Origin: Flavihumibacter petaseus NBRC 106054
GTDB lineage: Bacteria; Bacteroidota; Bacteroidia; Chitinophagales; Chitinophagaceae
Length of the DNA: 64,000 nt
Reading direction: 5' to 3'
NCBI RefSeq assembly: GCF_000974785.1
Contig: NZ_BBWV01000003.1
Span: forward strand, 806,001 to 870,000
In this document: in pieces, positions 54,347 to 62,205 of the stretch
Numbering within the stretch: the first letter of the stretch is position 1
Layout: the number at the start of each line of letters is the position of its first letter
The notes under the pieces: generated by a model
The model's input: the letters and a program-made list of their open reading frames with translations, nothing else
What the model was told of the DNA's origin: nothing
Databases searched by the model: none
Made by a program: the position numbers and the translations under genes

Positions 54347-54721
54347 CTAGCACGTGAGGTCAGGCGGATGGAATAGGGTAGTGGCGCGGTCAATGGGCGC
54401 GCCAATGATGCGCGTAAAATAAATGGCATGGGTTTCTGCGACCTGGATGGCCGGAACGGTGACGAATGAACGCGGTTGCGCGATCAACTGTTGTGCGGCC
54501 AGTTTCAATTCCGGGGATTGTCCCCTTTCCCTGTCTTCCTGGTCCCGCAATTTTTTCATCAGCACGCATTTCCCGTCGCAATGCAACTGCGGACGAGCCT
54601 TGTTGACGCAGCGTTTCATGTATTCTTTTTTCTCGACCAGGTAACCAGCGTAGTATAAACCCTGGTTGAAGGTTTGTCCGAGAAAGGCAAATAATAATAT
54701 AACGGCAACGATTTTGTGCAC
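54347..54721 (-). CDS. Small membrane protein with CxNKxRPxLxCxGKC motif
   Basis: About 124 residues from GTG 54721 (GTG 54757 is an alternative). One membrane segment (IVAVILLFAFLGQTFNQGLY) is followed by the motif RCVNKARPQLHCDGKCVLMK, which provides three cysteines and a histidine, then a basic helix (KKLRDQEDRERGQ), a Thr/Ala-rich stretch and a final cysteine (PPDLTC). Small proteins with this Cys pattern are common beside metal-linked TonB receptors in Bacteroidota, so it may bind or sense a metal ion; that role is inferred. A near-consensus -7 box TACCTTTG lies at 54729-54736, just before the start. It heads the minus-strand operon. Confidence 0.78.
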   Translation of the reverse strand: MHKIVAVILLFAFLGQTFNQGLYYAGYLVEKKEYMKRCVNKARPQLHCDGKCVLMKKLRDQEDRERGQSPELKLAAQQLIAQPRSFVTVPAIQVAETHAIYFTRIIGAPIDRATTLFHPPDLTC

Positions 54722-54728
54722 TTCGCCG

Positions 54729-54736
54729 CAAAGGTA
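54729..54736 (-). promoter_or_regulatory. -7 box TACCTTTG before the small Cys-rich protein gene
   Basis: On the minus strand the sequence is TACCTTTG, a full match to the Bacteroidota -7 consensus TAnnTTTG. It lies seven bases before GTG 54721, so either the mRNA is nearly leaderless or a later start codon is used; it argues against GTG 54757, which lies upstream of the box. A -33 TTTG is not obvious. Confidence 0.5.
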
Positions 54737-54792
54737 GATCAATTGTCGCTGAACCACGCAGGCTGCAGTGAATTATTCCGCAAATCGAAATA

Positions 54793-55365
54793 CTAATTGC
54801 CGGTGAGCAGGGTTGCAGTAGCCCTGTTGCCGGGAATATCATACGCAATGGCCTCTATGGTTCCGCTTTCTGGTAATGCCGTTACATTATCCGCTTCAAA
54901 GATCCATTTGTTATGGTTATAGGGGTGACGCAAAGCTTGTCCCTGTAGTAAGACCTGTTCAATGCAATCCATCAATGTTACTTCAACGCTGACTACTTTG
55001 GTGTCGTCAACCGCGATGATCGAGATGCAAAGCTTTTCTGTTGCGGGGTTAAAGTCGACGTCCAGGTCCAGGATCTCCGGCGGGCGGAATGCATCGCGGA
55101 CGGCGATATTTTGCACTTCTTCGTACTTTTTGAGCAGACCCTCGTAAACGGCAAGGAGTTCCGGATCGTTCAGCACCCTCTTTGCATACGCATTGGCTGC
55201 CTTAAACTTTTCTCGGTTTTCAATTTGTCCGCCTTTGGCTTTCCAGCCGTCTTTTGATCTTGGTTTCCGGCAGAGCTGGGTTTTGCCCCTGTGTTGCCGG
55301 GTATAGTAGTTGTCGATGGAGCCACTGGCGCCATGCAGGAGCAGGTTGTGGTCAAGAATTGCCAT
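54793..55365 (-). CDS. Protein of unknown function (about 190 residues, cytosolic)
   Basis: ATG 55365 is preferred to the GTG three codons upstream. The N-terminus reads MAILDHNLLLHGASGSIDNY followed by a basic stretch (YYTRQHRGKTQLCRKPRSKD, GWKAKGGQIENREKFKAANA), then a helix (YAKRVLNDPELLAVYEGLLK) and a beta-rich C-terminal half (LDVDFNPATEKLCISIIAVD, DTKVVSVEVTLMDCIEQVLL, NHNKWIFEADNVTALPESG). No signal peptide, membrane segment or known motif. The regular composition makes a real gene likely, but I cannot assign a family. The neighbours, a metal-linked operon and a large repeat-rich gap, give no functional hint. Confidence 0.7.
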   Translation of the reverse strand: MAILDHNLLLHGASGSIDNYYTRQHRGKTQLCRKPRSKDGWKAKGGQIENREKFKAANAYAKRVLNDPELLAVYEGLLKKYEEVQNIAVRDAFRPPEILDLDVDFNPATEKLCISIIAVDDTKVVSVEVTLMDCIEQVLLQGQALRHPYNHNKWIFEADNVTALPESGTIEAIAYDIPGNRATATLLTGN

Positions 55366-55418
55366 GGTTTTCACAGATTATAGATTATTAATTAAAAACA
55401 ACATTAGGCCCAGGGGCA

Positions 55419-55516
55419 CCTTAGGGTCACCTTAGGGTCAGCTTAGGGTCAGGTCAGGGGCTACCTATACTCCTCACTGCTTCAACCTGGCTCCAACCTG
55501 GCTCCAGGCAAGCCTG
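55419..55516. repeat. Short tandem repeats: three 11-base units, then a CAACCTGGCTC tract
   Basis: CCTTAGGGTCA occurs twice exactly and once as GCTTAGGGTCA at 55419-55451; GCTTCAACCTG, GCTCCAACCTG and a partial GCTCCA follow at 55479-55506. They lie in the gap 55366-55747 between divergent genes. The CAACCTG tract resembles the CTTCCACCTG repeats at 44821-44860. The rest of the gap is AT-rich (55585-55640) with a run of A/T just before the kinase gene and holds no gene. Confidence 0.7.
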
Positions 55517-55747
55517 CCCGCTGTCCCGCCTGTGTTCCGGCTTTTCTCTCCGGCGGCTGGGTTATGCCTCAAGAATCGTTCCGTTTTTAACAAAACCTTT
55601 AGATATCTATAAAAAAACCATATTTAATATTTTAAACAACCCACCGGCCGGCACATGGTTGGAGCCAGGATTACTGAAGGTTTAACGTAGGTTAATCGTC
55701 TGAAACCGCAGGATTAAAGCATAAATAAAAAAGTAACTTTAAAATTC

Positions 55748-58189
55748 ATGTTCAGATTTATTTCATCAGGTATCCTGGCATTACTGCTTTCAGGTTGGTA
55801 TTGCAGCGCTCAAACGGCAACTCCCGGTTATGCCTATCACCCGCCTTCCGAAGACAAACTTTCCTGGCAACGGTTGAATTTATGGCTCAGCTCTACCTAT
55901 ATCGTGGTGGTAAAGGAAGGCCAGGTGGATCATGATACCTGTCTTTACCTGGCCAGTCGTTCCCTGGGGCTGAGCCGGCTGCCCGTTCTGGCAGAGGGAA
56001 TTGCCGATGGCGACCTGCCCCGCCAGACCGCGTGGATCGATGCGCAGCAACCGGGTACCGGTGTTGCGTTGCTTTCCTCCATAAAAGGCAGGAAAAGGCT
56101 TCCATTACTGGCATTGCTGGGTGCCTACTATGCCTTTCAACCGGGAAGTCATACAAGGTATAAAGACAGCGTGGAATACTTTGTCCACCAGGCGATCACT
56201 GAAAACGAGGTATTCAAAGATAAAAAGCTCGGCGCCCAGGCACTTTGCCTCCTGGGTAAAGTATATGTACAGGCCAACGACCCTAAAGGCGATTCCATTT
56301 TTAACCTGGTCATCAACCAGGCGAGGCGTGATCGCGATAAAGAAACGGAAGCCCGGGCCATCGCTTACCGTGGTATATATACTGCTCCCACACAAGCCAG
56401 CTTTCAGCAGAAACTAACGGACCTGCAAACCGCAGCCGGGTTATACCAGGCGCTGGGAAACACAGAAAGAGAAATTAATGTATTGATGGACCTCGGCTAT
56501 ATGCAGGTAGTAACCGGTCAGTTCCAGCCTGCACAGGAAGGTTTTCTGAAAGCACTTGCACTGGCGGAACAGATCCGCTACCCCTATACACATTACATTA
56601 CTGATGCATTGACCATGGTTACTGTCTACCAGGGCAAATTCGGAGAACCCTTCCGGTACACCCTGCAGTCCATCGAAGTGGCGGAAAATGTTCGGGACAG
56701 TATCGGGTGGGTTTATTTTTACAGCCGGCTGGCATTTCTCTATGATGCTGAAGGACGGATGAAGGAAAGCATGGACATGGCGCACAAAGCAATAGACCGG
56801 TTTGTGGCCTCCCGCAATCCGTCTGTATATAATATTCTTAACCTGGTGATAGACCAGCTTTGCAACGAGGGCCGTGCAGCAGAAGCACTCGATCTCGTAC
56901 AGCGTGTTTCCGAAGCGGTCGGTCCGGCAATAACTTTCTCGGACCAGCTGGTGTATCATTTTTCGCTTGCGGGGTGCTACCTGAGTCTCAACCGGCTGGA
57001 TGATGCCGAGGTTCAGATCAATATCATGGATTCCCTGGAAACTGAAGCGGAGCGGATCAGGGGACCGCTTAGCCGCAGTATCGTAACCGATATGTACGGA
57101 CACCTCTATTTTAAGCGCGGGCAATACCAGAAGGCAAGAGAATTCTTTGAAAAACAATTTACAACGCCTTCATTCGGCCAGCGTACACTGGTCAATGATC
57201 TGAATACCTACCGTTCACTGCTCGCCGCAGATTCTGCGCTCGGCGATCAGGCATCCGGCCTGTTCCATTATAAAAAATATACAGAACTGCTCGACTCCAA
57301 TTTCAGGGTCACCAAAATAAGACAGGCAGAAGAGCTGCAGGTAACCTATGAAACACAGGAAAAGGAAAGCCAGATCGCCATACTGAACCAGCAGGCAAAA
57401 CAAACCCAATTGGTAAAGAACCTGACGCTTGGCGGTATTGGCGCTGCCATCATCATTGCTTTCCTGTTATACCGTCAGAGCCAGAACAGGAAAAAAAACA
57501 ATGCTGTAATTACCTTTAAAAATGAGCAGCTGCAACAACTCGTCAACGAAAAGGAATGGCTGCTGAGGGAAGTACATCATCGTGTAAAGAATAACCTGCA
57601 GATCATTATGAGTTTACTGAATTCGCAGTCGGTGTACATCAATAATGATGCGGCGCTGACCGCAATTCATGACAGCCAGCGCAGGGTTCATGCCATCTCA
57701 CTGATCCATCAGAAGCTCTACCAGTCGGATAATGTTTCTTCCATCGTCATGCCACTTTATATCCAGGAACTGGCAGGCTACCTGGAAGATGGTTTTGATA
57801 CTGATGGCCGGGTAACCTTTGCATTAGACATTGAACCGGTTGAGCTGGATGTGTCGCAGGCTATCCCGCTGGGACTGATCATTAATGAAGGCATTGTCAA
57901 TACACTGAAATATGCCTTTCCCGACGGGCGTAAGGGAGTAGTTTCCATTCAGCTGAAACGGGAAACAGATAATACGTTATTGCTCAAAATATCGGATAAT
58001 GGGGTAGGGCTGCCTGCCGGCCTGGATGTGTCCGCACACAATTCACTTGGGTTTAATTTAATGAAAGGACTGGCCCGGCAGTTGAACGGCGACCTCCGGG
58101 TAGATGCTGCTGATGGATTGATCATAACGGTCAGGTTTATTGCAGGCGACCTGCAGTTTTCAGATAAGGAAATATCCGCGCATGCCTAA
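55748..58189 (+). CDS. TPR-containing sensor histidine kinase (HisKA_2 type)
   Basis: An 813-residue sensor kinase. A signal peptide (LLLSGWYCSAQ) is followed by a periplasmic helical region of TPR-like repeats (about 130-540; examples LLGKVYVQANDPKGDSIFNL, MDLGYMQVVTGQFQPAQEGF), a membrane segment (about 555-580, LGGIGAAIIIAFLLYRQSQN), a coiled region, the HisKA_2 motif LLREVHHRVKNNLQIIMSLL (His610/611), and an HATPase domain with NEGIVNTLKYAFPDG, KISDNGVGLP and a LGFNLMKGL G-box. The response regulator start overlaps its last codons by eight bases, so the pair is translated together. TAACTTTA lies seven bases before the ATG. The signal sensed is unknown. Confidence 0.94.
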   Translation: MFRFISSGILALLLSGWYCSAQTATPGYAYHPPSEDKLSWQRLNLWLSSTYIVVVKEGQVDHDTCLYLASRSLGLSRLPVLAEGIADGDLPRQTAWIDAQQPGTGVALLSSIKGRKRLPLLALLGAYYAFQPGSHTRYKDSVEYFVHQAITENEVFKDKKLGAQALCLLGKVYVQANDPKGDSIFNLVINQARRDRDKETEARAIAYRGIYTAPTQASFQQKLTDLQTAAGLYQALGNTEREINVLMDLGYMQVVTGQFQPAQEGFLKALALAEQIRYPYTHYITDALTMVTVYQGKFGEPFRYTLQSIEVAENVRDSIGWVYFYSRLAFLYDAEGRMKESMDMAHKAIDRFVASRNPSVYNILNLVIDQLCNEGRAAEALDLVQRVSEAVGPAITFSDQLVYHFSLAGCYLSLNRLDDAEVQINIMDSLETEAERIRGPLSRSIVTDMYGHLYFKRGQYQKAREFFEKQFTTPSFGQRTLVNDLNTYRSLLAADSALGDQASGLFHYKKYTELLDSNFRVTKIRQAEELQVTYETQEKESQIAILNQQAKQTQLVKNLTLGGIGAAIIIAFLLYRQSQNRKKNNAVITFKNEQLQQLVNEKEWLLREVHHRVKNNLQIIMSLLNSQSVYINNDAALTAIHDSQRRVHAISLIHQKLYQSDNVSSIVMPLYIQELAGYLEDGFDTDGRVTFALDIEPVELDVSQAIPLGLIINEGIVNTLKYAFPDGRKGVVSIQLKRETDNTLLLKISDNGVGLPAGLDVSAHNSLGFNLMKGLARQLNGDLRVDAADGLIITVRFIAGDLQFSDKEISAHA

Positions 58190-60101
58190 AAGAATACTGA
58201 TAGTAGAAGACGAATTCATTATCGCCAATGACCTTCAGCTGATACTGGAGAAAGCCGGCTATGCGGTTATCGGTATTGCGGTTTCCGGGGAAGAGGCCGA
58301 TGCATTCATCAGCCGGAAACCGGATCTTGTTTTGCTGGATATAAGACTGAAGGGCAGGCAATCCGGGATTGATATTGCCAGAAAACTTCGGACTGAGCAC
58401 ATCGCCTTCATTTATTTGTCCGCCAATTCCAATCAAAAGATCCTGGAAGCCGCTAAAGCCACCGAACCCGATGGCTTCCTGGTAAAGCCTTTCCGGGAAA
58501 AAGATCTGTTGATTGCACTGGACATTGCCTGGTATCGTCATCAGCACAGCCTTGAATCAAAGCTCCGGCAGGAAGAACAACTCAGAAAGCGCCTGGAGGG
58601 ATTGCGCGAAGAATCATTGGAACCGGAACAAAAATTATTCAGGATCGCCGGCATTATGCAATCATTTATTCCATTCGACTTCATCTCTTTAGGTATCCGG
58701 CCCATGAACGCTGAGCAGTTTACTGATGTTGGCTACCGGCGTACCGGGTTTAATGAATACCAGTTTTTTGGTGAACATGAGTTTAGGACGATATCAGGTT
58801 TACAGAAAAGCGATTTAGCCAAAATTGTCAAAAGCAGTGCTCCCATCAGTAAGCCTGCTGTCTGTAACAGCGATGCTGCCGGGAGGAACAGGGAATTATC
58901 CCTGCAGGATGTTATGATGAACAGTTTGCGCTTTCAGTCGTGCCTTTTATTTCCCGTTTCCCTGGGGTATGGATTAACCGCTCAGTATTGCTTCTACAGC
59001 AGCAAAAACGGGGCGTACAACAACGATCATATTGCCTTGCTGAACCGCCTGACAATGCCCTTGCAGGAACTGGCAGGGAATCCTGTTTTCCTGGCTGCAC
59101 CAGCAGTTGCAGCGCATCATGAGGCGGTTGCTCCTGTATTTAAGGGCATTATCGGCAATCATCATTTATTGTTGTCGGCGCTGGACCTTGCCGCACAAGC
59201 CGCGCCGTACAATACTTCCATCCTGATTCTCGGTGAAAGCGGAACAGGTAAGGAAAAGGTGGCGATATGCATTCATGAATTGTCACCCCGGAAACATAAA
59301 CCCCTGGTTAAGATCAACTGTGCGGCTATTCCACCCACCCTGATCGAATCAGAATTGTTTGGTCACGAAAAAGGTGCTTTTACCGGTGCAGTTGAAAAGC
59401 GGAAAGGCAAATTTGAGCTGGCTGATGGCGGCACTATTTTCCTGGATGAAATCGGTGAACTGCCACTGTCCATGCAGGTGAAGCTGTTGCGGGTATTGCA
59501 GGAAAAGGAGATCGAACATGTTGGCGGTAGTGCCACCATCAAAGTAGACGTTCGTATCATAGCGGCAACCAACCGCAACCTGGAAAATGAAGTAGCCCAG
59601 GGGAATTTCCGGCTCGACCTGTATTATCGCCTAAATGTTTTTCCCATCACGCTGCCACCCTTGCGCGAGCGGAGAAGCGACATTGAATTACTGGCTTTAT
59701 ATTTTGCTGAAAAGTTCTGTAAGGAATTCAACAAGCCCTTTCAGGGCATTTCCGGCCCGATGGCAGATGCCATGCTCAGCTATGACTGGCCGGGAAATAT
59801 CCGTGAAATGGAGAATGTGCTGGAGCAATCTGTCGTATTGAATAACGGTAAGGATCCGCTCGAACTGAAAAGAAAACTAGCCCAGTCGCCGGCACCGGAA
59901 AGGCAAAGCATACAAACGCTGGAAGATGTAAAGTATATTCAGCGGCAGACGGAAAGGGACTATATTATTTCCGTTCTCAAACAGACAAAGGGCCGTATCC
60001 GGGGAGCCAGCGGTGCTGCCGAAATTCTGAATATCAATCCCAGTACACTGGAATCAAAAATGGCGAAGCTGGGTATAAGGAAGGAAGGACTTGATGTCTG
60101 A
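58182..60101 (+). CDS. Response regulator with AAA+ sigma-54 activator domain and Fis-type HTH
   Basis: A 639-residue NtrC-type regulator. Receiver domain 1-120 with LLDIRLKGRQSG (Asp53) and KPFRE; a GAF/PAS-like linker (about 150-320) containing a predicted sensing pocket; AAA+ domain with Walker A GESGTGKE (351-358), the sigma-54 contact loop GAFTGA (398-403), Walker B GGTIFLDEIGELP and the arginine region LPPLRERRSDIELL; C-terminal Fis-like HTH (RGASGAAEILNINPSTLESK). ATG 58182 overlaps the kinase gene stop. It should activate sigma-54 promoters after phosphorylation. Three palindromes lie 28-73 bases downstream of its stop (60129-60174), possible binding sites for the HTH, in front of the cupin operon. 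Confidence 0.95.
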   Translation: MPKRILIVEDEFIIANDLQLILEKAGYAVIGIAVSGEEADAFISRKPDLVLLDIRLKGRQSGIDIARKLRTEHIAFIYLSANSNQKILEAAKATEPDGFLVKPFREKDLLIALDIAWYRHQHSLESKLRQEEQLRKRLEGLREESLEPEQKLFRIAGIMQSFIPFDFISLGIRPMNAEQFTDVGYRRTGFNEYQFFGEHEFRTISGLQKSDLAKIVKSSAPISKPAVCNSDAAGRNRELSLQDVMMNSLRFQSCLLFPVSLGYGLTAQYCFYSSKNGAYNNDHIALLNRLTMPLQELAGNPVFLAAPAVAAHHEAVAPVFKGIIGNHHLLLSALDLAAQAAPYNTSILILGESGTGKEKVAICIHELSPRKHKPLVKINCAAIPPTLIESELFGHEKGAFTGAVEKRKGKFELADGGTIFLDEIGELPLSMQVKLLRVLQEKEIEHVGGSATIKVDVRIIAATNRNLENEVAQGNFRLDLYYRLNVFPITLPPLRERRSDIELLALYFAEKFCKEFNKPFQGISGPMADAMLSYDWPGNIREMENVLEQSVVLNNGKDPLELKRKLAQSPAPERQSIQTLEDVKYIQRQTERDYIISVLKQTKGRIRGASGAAEILNINPSTLESKMAKLGIRKEGLDV

Positions 60102-60128
60102 CAGCAAGTGCCCGGCGTTTAATTCCCC

Positions 60129-60174
60129 CGAAAATTTCGTGCTTCTCCCGGAGAAACTCTGAAAATTTCAGAGT
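60129..60174. promoter_or_regulatory. Array of three perfect palindromes, candidate regulator binding sites
   Basis: CGAAAATTTCG (60129-60139), TTCTCCCGGAGAA (60143-60155) and ACTCTGAAAATTTCAGAGT (60156-60174) are perfect odd-length palindromes, packed end to end. The first and third share the core GAAAATTTC, with centres 31 bases (about three helical turns) apart. No T-run follows, so they are poor terminators. They lie between the sigma-54-type regulator gene and the 2TM/cupin operon. The rest of the gap to 60307 shows no gene and no convincing -24/-12 promoter. Confidence 0.55.
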
Positions 60175-60307
60175 CTGTTATCTTCACCTGTGTTTGTTTT
60201 CTTTCACCGCCGCAGCCCAACTGGCTGTACCTCACGTCATTGCAAATTAATGTGCGTGCCTGCAGCACAATGGCATCTTAATAGATACAGCCATTGAAAC
60301 TTATGGT

Positions 60308-60532
60308 ATGACTTATGACACCAAATGGGGCACACGCACGCCTGTTAACCCGCGAAAGGGCTTTAGGATCCACCTGCTCGTTTTCCTGCTAGCAACACCT
60401 GCCATCTGGCTGACCTGGTATCTCACCGACAGGACCTATCCCTGGGCCCTCTGGTCAACACTTGCCTGGGGCGTCGGCGTGTTGTTTCACTACCTGGGTG
60501 TTTATGTTTTTCAAAAGAACAAGAACGCTTAA
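60308..60532 (+). CDS. 2TM-domain small membrane protein
   Basis: A 74-residue inner-membrane protein with two hydrophobic helices (about 23-41, HLLVFLLATPAIWLTWYLT, and 48-68, WALWSTLAWGVGVLFHYLGV) and the family pattern RKGFRIHLLVFL plus WGVGVLFHYLGVYVF. This is the 2TM domain family common in Bacteroidota, often at the C-terminus of sensor kinases or alone beside regulators; the role of the stand-alone form is unknown. The cupin gene starts nine bases after its stop. Confidence 0.85.
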   Translation: MTYDTKWGTRTPVNPRKGFRIHLLVFLLATPAIWLTWYLTDRTYPWALWSTLAWGVGVLFHYLGVYVFQKNKNA

Positions 60533-60541
60533 ACATTATTT

Positions 60542-61117
60542 ATGCAACAGGAAAATAAAACTTTCAGGCGCGTTGTAACGGGGCATGATGCAGATGGCAA
60601 AGCCGTCATCATTGCAGATGCACCGCCTGCACACACCCAGCTGGTGGGCGGCCCGGGGGGACCAACTTTTTTTGAAGTATGGCATACCCTGGAAACGCCT
60701 GCCAGCATTGCGTTGCAGCCTGCCGAACCGGAAGAGAACGGGCTGGTTTTGCCACCTCCAAAGAACGGTACAAGGCTGCGAATCATTGAGTTTCCGCCGG
60801 AAGGTGAAGCTTTCAGAAAACTGATGGCTGCTGATACTGCAGCCGAATTCAAATCAATGGGCAGCGAAAAGACAGCCTCCACAGGTGAAGCTGCACCGCA
60901 CCCGCTGATGCATCGTACCAAAACCGTTGATTATGGTATTGTGCTCGAAGGTGAGATTACCCTGGTACTGGATCGCGGCGAAACGACGATCTATGCGGGT
61001 GATATCGTGATCCAGAGCGGTACCAATCATGCGTGGGCAAACCGCTCGGGCAGACCCTGCCGCATGGCTTTCGTATTGATCGATGGCAGCTTTTCCAATG
61101 AATTTGATCACGCCTGA
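60542..61117 (+). CDS. Cupin-domain protein (cytosolic)
   Basis: A 191-residue protein with an N-terminal extension (VVTGHDADGKAVIIADAPPA, TQLVGGPGGPTFFEVWHTLE) and a C-terminal cupin barrel. The cupin motifs are HPLMHRTKTVDYGIVLEGEI (motif 1, with His and Glu ligands reduced compared with the classical set) and GDIVIQSGTNHAWANRSGRP (motif 2, HAW). Proteins of this build are annotated as cupins of unknown role and are found with carboxymuconolactone decarboxylase-like and alpha/beta hydrolase genes. It has no export signal, unlike the second cupin two genes downstream. The next gene starts 13 bases after its stop. Confidence 0.9.
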   Translation: MQQENKTFRRVVTGHDADGKAVIIADAPPAHTQLVGGPGGPTFFEVWHTLETPASIALQPAEPEENGLVLPPPKNGTRLRIIEFPPEGEAFRKLMAADTAAEFKSMGSEKTASTGEAAPHPLMHRTKTVDYGIVLEGEITLVLDRGETTIYAGDIVIQSGTNHAWANRSGRPCRMAFVLIDGSFSNEFDHA

Positions 61118-61130
61118 ATTTAAAAACATC

Positions 61131-61700
61131 ATGCGTATTAAACCAATTCCGCCGGAACAGTTGAATGAAGAGCTCCGGAACGTGCATGAAGCCATCGCGA
61201 ACCTTACCGGTCACCGTCAAAGCCAGGTGAAAATGACAGATGAGCACGGTGCACTGCTGGGGCCATTCGCCCCAATGCTGCACTACCCGCAATTCGGCAT
61301 TCCGGCATTAAGCTTCCTGAGGGCAATCGATGCACAGGCAACATTGGACAGGCGGGTACGGGAGGTAGTGATACTTACAGTTGGTGCTGCTTTTGACGCC
61401 CGCTTTGAATTGTATGCGCACCAGATCACCGGGGCCGCTGTTGGCCTCGCTGCGGGTACTATTGCCACACTTGCAGCAGGCGGGCATCCGCAGGAATTAA
61501 ACGAACAGGAGCATATTGCCCACATCATCACCAACGCCCTGGTGCGAGGTCACACCATTCATGATTCAACTTATAACCAGGCAACAGCAATCCTGGGAAA
61601 AGATGGCGTCGCAGAATTATTCTTCCTGGTCGCCGGCTATTGCCTGATCGCCGTCATTTTAAATGGATTCGATATGCCTGCGCCGGAGCTACCGGCCTGA
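61131..61700 (+). CDS. Carboxymuconolactone decarboxylase-like (AhpD/CMD fold) protein
   Basis: A 189-residue protein of the CMD/AhpD superfamily. It begins IKPIPPEQLNEELRNVHEAI and has the core LDRRVREVVILTVGAAFDAR, FELYAHQITGAAVGLAAGT and a C-terminal VAELFFLVAGYCLIAVILNG. The CxxC pair of redox-active AhpD proteins is absent: the position before the conserved helix reads FELYAHQITG, as in decarboxylase-like members that keep only the histidine. ATG 61131 was chosen; ATGs at 61083 and 61098 overlap the cupin gene and add no conserved residues. Substrate unknown. Confidence 0.9.
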   Translation: MRIKPIPPEQLNEELRNVHEAIANLTGHRQSQVKMTDEHGALLGPFAPMLHYPQFGIPALSFLRAIDAQATLDRRVREVVILTVGAAFDARFELYAHQITGAAVGLAAGTIATLAAGGHPQELNEQEHIAHIITNALVRGHTIHDSTYNQATAILGKDGVAELFFLVAGYCLIAVILNGFDMPAPELPA

Positions 61701-61722
61701 AACCCGGATTAATCCCAACATC

Positions 61723-62160
61723 ATGAAAGTTATTTTATTTATCCTGTACACCGGTTGCATTTCAATTGCATCGGTGGCTTTTCCGAAGCTCATGTTTGCC
61801 CAGAAGATGGAGCATTATGTTATTGATAAAATTTCAGCTAAAGAAATGATGCCGGGCGTTATGCTCCGGTCTGCATCAGGTTCCAACGGAACCTTCGGGT
61901 ACTTTACCCTGCAGAAGGGTGTGACCGTTCCATTACACAGCCATATCAACGAACAATATTCTTTTATTCTGAAAGGCAGTGTCAGGGCTATTATCGGTGA
62001 CACTGTGCTCATCATCCGTGCAGGCGAAATGGTGCTGATCCCCGCCAACGTGCCGCATAGTTTTACCAGCCTCGAAGACAATACCATCGACCTGGATTTT
62101 TTTGCTCCCCGCCGGGAAGACTGGATCAATGGCACTGCTGACTATTTCAAACGGCAGTAA
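61723..62160 (+). CDS. Exported cupin-domain protein
   Basis: A 145-residue small cupin with an export signal (VILFILYTGCISIASVAFPK, then LMFAQ). The cupin core is complete: TVPLHSHINEQYSFILKGSV contains His, His, and Glu ligands of motif 1 and VLIPANVPHSF carries the His of motif 2, so it should bind a metal ion. Export of a small cupin suggests a periplasmic isomerase or dioxygenase-like role or ligand binding. The start at 61723 follows the previous stop by 22 bases. It is the second cupin in this operon. Confidence 0.88.
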   Translation: MKVILFILYTGCISIASVAFPKLMFAQKMEHYVIDKISAKEMMPGVMLRSASGSNGTFGYFTLQKGVTVPLHSHINEQYSFILKGSVRAIIGDTVLIIRAGEMVLIPANVPHSFTSLEDNTIDLDFFAPRREDWINGTADYFKRQ

Positions 62161-62205
62161 GCCACATCGCCTGTATAAACTTTCAAACACTTTAAAAATG
62201 CAAAA

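Noticed and set aside
60175-60307. A sigma-54 promoter (GG-N10-GC) after the palindromes
   Set aside because: CTGGCTGTACC...TTGCA is present, but GG and GC are 17 bases apart, not 10; no other pair fits.
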